7,007 nt of DNA from an uncultured Lachnospiraceae bacterium. GTDB taxonomy: Bacteria; Bacillota; Clostridia; Lachnospirales; Lachnospiraceae. The notes under the pieces were generated by a model. That model was not told the origin of the DNA. It worked only from the letters and a program-made list of their open reading frames with translations, and did no database searches. The translations under genes and the position numbers were made by a program. The stretch is taken from assembly GCA_937920345.1 (NCBI GenBank), contig CALGVA010000006.1, forward strand, positions 1 through 7,007, given 5' to 3'. Positions 1 to 4,800 of the stretch are shown piece by piece; position 1 is the stretch's first letter; every line of letters begins with the position of its first letter.

Positions 1-24
1 GAGGCAGGCCGAAAGAAACATTAA
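1..24 (+). CDS. Possible 3' end of an upstream gene (last 7 codons)
   Basis: Frame 1 reads EAGRKKH and then a TAA stop at 22-24, two bases before the 5' arm of a strong terminator hairpin. A stop placed directly against a terminator is what the end of a real transcription unit looks like. Seven residues say nothing about the product. A LytTR response regulator would fit the kinase downstream, but that is a guess. Confidence 0.35.
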   Translation, partial: EAGRKKH

Positions 25-26
25 GC

Positions 27-73
27 AAAAACACACAGTCTGTACTGTACACAGTTCAGGCTGTGTGTTTTTT
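27..73 (+). terminator. Intrinsic terminator, possibly bidirectional
   Basis: Bases 27-42 pair with 57-72 over 16 base pairs with a single G-U wobble (T39 with G60). The loop is 14 bases and the 3' arm ends in a run of six T (68-73). The 5' arm starts with five A, so the structure could also end minus-strand transcription. It separates the upstream unit from the kinase and implies that the kinase has its own promoter. Confidence 0.8.
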
Positions 74-170
74 GTGTACGCGGAATTTCATAATTGCCCG
101 GCGGTTTTTCCATGAATATCCCCGCGAAGGTAAACGTCAGGTAACAATCGATCCGGGCTGCTCTTTTTCG

Positions 171-206
171 CTCAAAAATATTGTAGAATAATGCTATAAA
201 AATTCT
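171..206 (+). promoter_or_regulatory. Probable sigma-A promoter for the small ORF and kinase
   Basis: An AT-rich patch contains TGCTATAAA at 192-200, an extended -10 element (TG, one base, TATAAA). The -35 region at normal spacing (172-177, TCAAAA) is a poor match, which the extended -10 could offset. An alternative -10 is TAGAAT at 184-189. Transcription would start near 207, leaving a leader of about 70 bases. Its only visible structure is a 5-bp hairpin pairing 228-232 with 242-246. I see nothing else in 75-170. Confidence 0.4.
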
Positions 207-275
207 GGATTACAGTGAGCTGTCAGGCGGAAGCGCTGTGATTCCGGTGCAGTTATGGAACGAGGAGGAGATACT

Positions 276-344
276 ATGAGACAGCTTATATCCGATCAGC
301 TGTGCAGCATAAGTCGGGCAGGAAAGGCGGATCAGATATGTTAG
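276..344 (+). CDS. Small 22-residue ORF coupled to the kinase
   Basis: The ATG at 276 follows GAGGAGGAG at 262-270 with a 5-base gap, the best ribosome binding site in the window. It encodes MRQLISDQLCSISRAGKADQ followed by Ile-Cys and stops with TAG at 342-344. The kinase ATG at 338 lies inside its last codons, so translation could be coupled. An in-frame ATG at 255 would give 29 residues, but the strong site points to 276. The peptide has two cysteines (C10 and the C-terminal C22) and no signal sequence or membrane segment. It could be a leader peptide that sets kinase translation, a small peptide related to signalling, or the relic of a frameshifted kinase N-terminus. No AgrB-type processing enzyme is visible, and I do not recognise a family. 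Confidence 0.45.
   Translation: MRQLISDQLCSISRAGKADQIC
323..330 (+). promoter_or_regulatory. Ribosome binding site that sets the kinase start
   Basis: AAAGGCGG lies 7 bases before the ATG at 338. The earlier GTG at 302 has no purine-rich site before it, so this element decides the start. It lies within the small ORF, so ribosomes finishing that ORF at 344 could re-initiate here. Confidence 0.55.
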
Positions 345-1645
345 GCGGTTCTGTATACATAGCGTTTATCCGATTTGCCATCAGTCTGGCGGGCGTGATT
401 CTGCTTTTTCATCTCTTGAGTGAATCGCGCTTTAGCAGGAGGAAGACAATAATCTGTTATAGCTGTTTTTGTGTGGCACTGATTGCATTGGCCTGTATCT
501 GGTATGCGGTGGACTGGGAAAGCTGCGTGCGGATGGTGGCGTTTACGATGTATATGTGCTTTGCGGTTTTTACCATTGTCATAAGCAGAGACTCGGTTTA
601 TATGACGGTCTATAAGCTGGCGCTGATCTTTTATCTGATGTCGGCATTTGTGATCGGCGGGCTGGAGATTTCTATTATTTTCTTTAACCGCAATGTATGG
701 GCGGATATCATTTCGCGTATCGTGCTGATCCTGGTTATTGCGTTTCTGCTGGATAAGTTTGTCAGGGAATCCATGAAGGGATTCGGCGACTATATGGAGA
801 ACGAGGCGGATCACTTCAGTGTCGCAATTATGGTTATCTGTATCCTGCTCGGAATCGGCTATATCTTGAATCCGACGCTGAATAAGGAGGTGACGCCCCA
901 GCGTTTGTATCAGGTTTTGGTGAATCTGATTTTGACAGGGACGCTGCAGCTTCTTGTGTTCCGGTTCTATCTGCATGTCGGGAAAGAGAAGGAATACGAG
1001 CGGGAGAAGCAGCTGATACAGATGAACTACAGGCTCTTGGAACGCCAGTTGGAGATCCTGGAGGAATCCGTGGACGAAGGAAAGCGGCTCCGGCATGATA
1101 TCAGACACCACAACGCGGTCATGGCGGAGTATGCGCGCAGGGGACAGCAGGAAGAATTACTGCAATATCTGCAGGAGTATGACAGGGAAACCGATCAGGG
1201 CATACCGGAGAGGATATGCGCCAACACAGCAGTCAATAATATTCTATCAGCCTATACTGCCAAGGCAAGGAGCGAACGGATCAAAGTTACGCTTGATGTG
1301 GAACCCGGCAGGGATCTTACGATACCGAGCATTGATCTGGTGGCGATTCTGGCCAATGTCTACGAAAATGCGATCTATGCATGTATGGAGGTGATGAAAC
1401 AGCCGGATGGACGGGAATGCTTTATTCATCTGATCCTCAGGAAAAGAAAGAGTAAACTGGTCATTTCCTGCAGTAACACCTGCAGAATGGAGACCGAATG
1501 GAAGGATGGACAGCCGGCGACAGAGTTTACGGGGGGCGTTGGTGTCTCCAGCATTATCAGGACAGCGGAGAAGTATGCAGGAGAGTGTGATTTTAAAAAT
1601 AATAGCGGCGTGTTTGTGGTTCGCGTGATTATGAATGCAAAGTAA
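338..1645 (+). CDS. AgrC-like GHKL sensor histidine kinase
   Basis: A 435-residue membrane sensor kinase that would autophosphorylate on histidine and pass the phosphate to a response regulator, normally of the LytTR class for this family. About seven hydrophobic segments are visible (roughly residues 5-27, 36-58, 66-83, 92-116, 122-142, 160-178 and 190-212). A charged, probably coiled-coil helix follows (215-250), then the H-box RLRHDIRHH with the likely phospho-acceptor His253. The C-terminal GHKL ATPase has an N-box, ILANVYENA, with Asn340 and Asn344, and a G-box, GGVGVSS, at 399-405. It looks intact and normal in length. The ATG at 338 is preferred because AAAGGCGG at 323-330 sits 7 bases upstream. 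An in-frame GTG at 302 would add 12 residues but lacks a ribosome binding site. It overlaps the small ORF by 7 bases. No terminator is visible after it, so read-through into the surface-protein gene is possible. The ligand cannot be inferred. Confidence 0.93.
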   Translation: MLGGSVYIAFIRFAISLAGVILLFHLLSESRFSRRKTIICYSCFCVALIALACIWYAVDWESCVRMVAFTMYMCFAVFTIVISRDSVYMTVYKLALIFYLMSAFVIGGLEISIIFFNRNVWADIISRIVLILVIAFLLDKFVRESMKGFGDYMENEADHFSVAIMVICILLGIGYILNPTLNKEVTPQRLYQVLVNLILTGTLQLLVFRFYLHVGKEKEYEREKQLIQMNYRLLERQLEILEESVDEGKRLRHDIRHHNAVMAEYARRGQQEELLQYLQEYDRETDQGIPERICANTAVNNILSAYTAKARSERIKVTLDVEPGRDLTIPSIDLVAILANVYENAIYACMEVMKQPDGRECFIHLILRKRKSKLVISCSNTCRMETEWKDGQPATEFTGGVGVSSIIRTAEKYAGECDFKNNSGVFVVRVIMNAK

Positions 1646-1682
1646 AAGTGCAAACTGTACCCCTAAAAGTACAAACTGTACC
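1644..1682. promoter_or_regulatory. Direct-repeat pair resembling a LytTR regulator binding site
   Basis: Two 18-base copies at 1644-1661 and 1665-1682 differ at one position and start exactly 21 bases apart. Read on the minus strand they contain ACAGTTTGC (1650-1658) and ACAGTTTGT (1671-1679), separated by 12 bases. Known LytTR regulators (AgrA, ComE, VirR) bind two 9-base direct repeats of the form [TA][AC][CA]GTTN[AG][TG] with a 12-base spacer. The second site matches fully and the first misses only the last base. The pair ends about ten bases before a candidate -35 element, a suitable place for an activator. The copy at 1669-1681 is also an inverted repeat (GTACA, AAC, TGTAC), so another dimeric protein, or a relic of a transposon end, is an alternative. 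The first copy overlaps the kinase stop codon. Confidence 0.6.
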
Positions 1683-1689
1683 GGAGGGG

Positions 1690-1717
1690 TTGTGATTGTA
1701 CGCCGGTTTGGTAAAGT
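1690..1717 (+). promoter_or_regulatory. Probable promoter of the LRR surface-protein gene
   Basis: TTGTGA at 1690-1695 (4 of 6 to the -35 consensus), a 16-base spacer, and TAAAGT at 1712-1717 preceded by TG at 1709-1710 make a modest extended -10 promoter. Imperfect elements beside an upstream double site fit a promoter needing an activator. The start would be near 1724, about 50 bases before the ATG. Confidence 0.4.
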
Positions 1718-1759
1718 GAATGCATATCAAGATAAAACGGCACAAAGAAGGTGCGGAAT

Positions 1760-1764
1760 GGAGG
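1760..1764 (+). promoter_or_regulatory. Ribosome binding site of the LRR gene
   Basis: GGAGG ends 10 bases before the ATG at 1775, which is followed directly by a textbook signal peptide. This fixes the start of the large open frame. Confidence 0.7.
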
Positions 1765-1774
1765 AATCATTACT

Positions 1775-1882
1775 ATGAGAAAAAAGAAAGGAAACCTGTT
1801 GCAGAGAATGATGGCGCTGCTGCTCTCGGCAGTGCTGATTACGGGGATGGCGCTGGATGCGGTTCCGCTAACCGTCCTGGCA
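1775..1882 (+). other. Sec signal peptide
   Basis: The N-terminus begins MRKKKGNLLQR, a strongly basic start. A hydrophobic core follows (residues 12-27, MMALLLSAVLITGMAL), then a likely signal peptidase I site after Val-Leu-Ala at residue 36. The mature protein would begin with Gln-Glu. There is no lipobox cysteine, so it is not a lipoprotein signal. Confidence 0.85.
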
Positions 1883-4800
1883 CAGGAAAATGCCGGGGGG
1901 TATAACGCGGCAGAGGAAAGCGTCATCGGGAATACGGTGACAGAGGAAGTAACAGAACAGGAGTCCGGGGAGAAAGGAAGCATACCGGAATCCGGAGAAG
2001 GCACGCAGGAATCTGACGGAGAAGAAAACGCAGCAGATTCTACGGTGGAAGAAACCGAAGATACAGAAAAAATCGAAGACACAGAAAAAACCGAAGAAAA
2101 GGAAGAAACGGAGAACCCCGCGGTGGAGGGACAGGACGGCGCAGCGGAGCAGAAACCGGAAGGACCGGCCGCAGAGGATGAAGGAGCTGACATGACCGGC
2201 AGTAACGGTGTACAGCCGGATGAACCGGCAGCACTGCAGAAAGCGGTGCGGGCTGCAGGCGCAGCGGCACAGCCGGAAGATAATATAGCTTCCGGCGAGG
2301 GCTGGACGTTTAGTGCTGACGGAAAGCTGACGATTGAGTCGGATACCGGGATGACAAACTGGACGGACGATGAGAAACACTCTGAGAATAAGGTGAAAAT
2401 AAAAACAGTAGAACTACTGTATGGTGTGACGTTTATAAAGGAGAATGCATTTTGGAAATCTTCGCTGACAGATATCACGATTCCGAACAGCGTGACAAGG
2501 ATAGAAGCCGGAGCATTTGATGGGAGTCAAAGTTTAACGAACCTAACGCTCCCGGAAAGTGTGACGAGCATAGACTGGTTGGCGTTTGCGAAATGCGGTA
2601 GTCTGGAAAGCGTGACCGTGTTAGGGAAGGAGCCGGCAAAACTTATTTTTGCAGATGAATTTGACCGCAGCAAGTTCGTGCTAGATGGTACGAAAGGCAT
2701 AAAGGTGCCTAAGGGAACTGCGGATATATATAAAGCTGAATGGTCACAGTGGGCGGATTATATTACAGACGAGACAGACGGCACGGAGGACGAGCTCCCA
2801 GTTTCCGGCGAGGGCTGGACACTTGACAAAGATGGAAAGCTGACGATTGAGTCGGATACCGGAATGGCGGACTGGAGCAGTACTTGGAATACAGAGGATT
2901 TGGGTCCACAGAGGGCAAATGTAAGAACGGTGGAGATCAATGAATCTGTGACATATTTAGCGGAATATGCGTTTAGCAAGTGCAGCAGTCTTACCAGTGT
3001 AACGATTCCGAACGGGGTGCGCAGTATTGGAACTGCCGCATTTTGGCTGTGTGAAACACTTGAAAGTATAGTGATTCCGGACGGCGTGACAAGTATAGAG
3101 AGTGGTGTGTTTAAGGAATGCCCAAATCTTACCAGTATAGTGATTCCGGACAGCGTGACAAGCATAGAGTTTCAGGCGTTTTGGGAATGTAGCAGTCTGA
3201 GAGAAATAACGATTCCGAACGGCGTGACAAGCATAGGGTCGATGGCGTTTTCGCTTTGCAGCAGTCTGACAGAAATAACGATTCCGGACAGTGTGGAACA
3301 CATAGGGTCGGCTGCGTTCGGTTACTGCAGCAATTTGGCAAGTGTAACCATGTTAGGAAAAGAGCCGCCAGAGCTGGGGGAAGAATCCAGTGTGACAAAG
3401 CACTTTATAGAGTGTAAGTTCGAGACAGATAACACGAAGGGCATAAAGGTGCCTGCGGAAACTGCGGAGATATATAAAGCTGCATGGACAGAGTGGGCGG
3501 ATTATATTACGGACGGTACAGACGGCACGGAGGACGATTTCCTTGCTTCCGGTACAGACTGGACGCTTGACAAAGATGGAAAGCTGACGATCAAGTCGGA
3601 TGCCGGGATGGCGGATTGGAAACAGAATCAAAACAATCACAAAGAAGCTGTAATAAGTGTAGTGATACAGGATACTGTGACGAGCATAGTGAACGCTGCG
3701 TTTTCTGGCTGCAGTAATCTGACAGATATAGAGATGCCGGCGAGTGTGGAGAGGATAGAGGGCAGTGCGTTTGAAGACTGCAGTAGTCTGGAAAGTGTAA
3801 CGCTCCCGGAGAATTTGACAGAGATAGGAGAACATGCGTTCCGCAGCAGTAGATTAACGAACATAACGATCCCAGAAAATGTGAAAAGCATAGGAGAGGG
3901 CGCGTTTAGGAGCGGTAGTCTGAGAAAAGTGACCGTGCTCGGGGAGACTCCGGCGACAATTGGCGCGGGTGCATTTACAGGCTGTTGGTTCGTGACACTT
4001 AAAAAGAGAGGCATAAGGGTGCCTGAGGGAACTGCGGCTGCATATAAAGAAGTATGGACAGAGTGGGCGGCTTATATTACGGACGGAACAGGCGGTACAG
4101 ATTGGACGCTTGACAAAGATGGAAAGCTGACGATCAAGTCGGATGCCGGAATGATAGATTGGGAATTGGATAAACGCACTTACAGCGAGTACACAGAAGC
4201 TGTAACAAGTGTAGTGATACAGGATTCTGTGACGAGCATAGTGAACGCTGCGTTTTCTGGCTGCAGTAATCTGGAAAGTGTAACGCTCCCGGCGAATTTG
4301 AAGACGATAAATCAACTTGCATTTGAGGATTGCATCCGTCTGGAAAGCATAACGCTCCCGGCGGGTATGACGGAGATAGAGGTAGCTGTGTTTAGCGGTT
4401 GCGGTCTGAAAAGCATAGAACTCCCGGAGAGTGTGGAGACCATAGGTAGGTCGGCGTTTTCTGGCTGCGAGAGTTTAGAGAGCATCACACTCCCGAGCGG
4501 CGTGACAAGCATTGGGAACGAGGCGTTTCGGAAGTGCAGCAGTCTGCAAAGTATAGCGTTCCCGGACAGTGTGACAAGCATTGGGGACTATGCGTTTGCG
4601 GAGTGCAGCAGTCTGGCAGAAATAACGTTGCCGAACAACTTGCCGAAAACAAATAGTTATGCGTTTTATAAGTGCATTAGTCTGGAAAGTATAACGATCC
4701 CGGCGAGTGTGGCACAGATAGGAGGCAGTTCGTTTGAAGGGTGTAGTGAATTGAAAAATGTGACAATGCTGCGTGAAACGCCGCCCAGCGTTTTGCATCA

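Noticed and set aside
51..59. ACAGTTCAG, a full match to the LytTR 9-mer consensus
   Set aside because: It falls in the loop and 3' arm of the terminator and has no second copy 21 bases away on either side, so it is probably chance.
112..144. 10-codon ORF (MNIPAKVNVR)
   Set aside because: It has no ribosome binding site, is very short and lies before the likely promoter.
341..1111. 256-codon minus-strand frame opposite the kinase
   Set aside because: It is fully antisense to a clear GHKL kinase, is rich in His/Gln/Arg, and has no recognisable domain or ribosome binding site.
1095..1394. 99-codon plus-strand frame within the kinase
   Set aside because: It is an alternate frame across the H-box and N-box region, with no start signal and no family likeness.
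1720..1905. 61-codon plus-strand frame beginning ATGCATATCAAG
   Set aside because: It overlaps the signal peptide of the LRR protein in another frame, lacks a Shine-Dalgarno site and has unstructured Lys/Arg/Gly-rich sequence.
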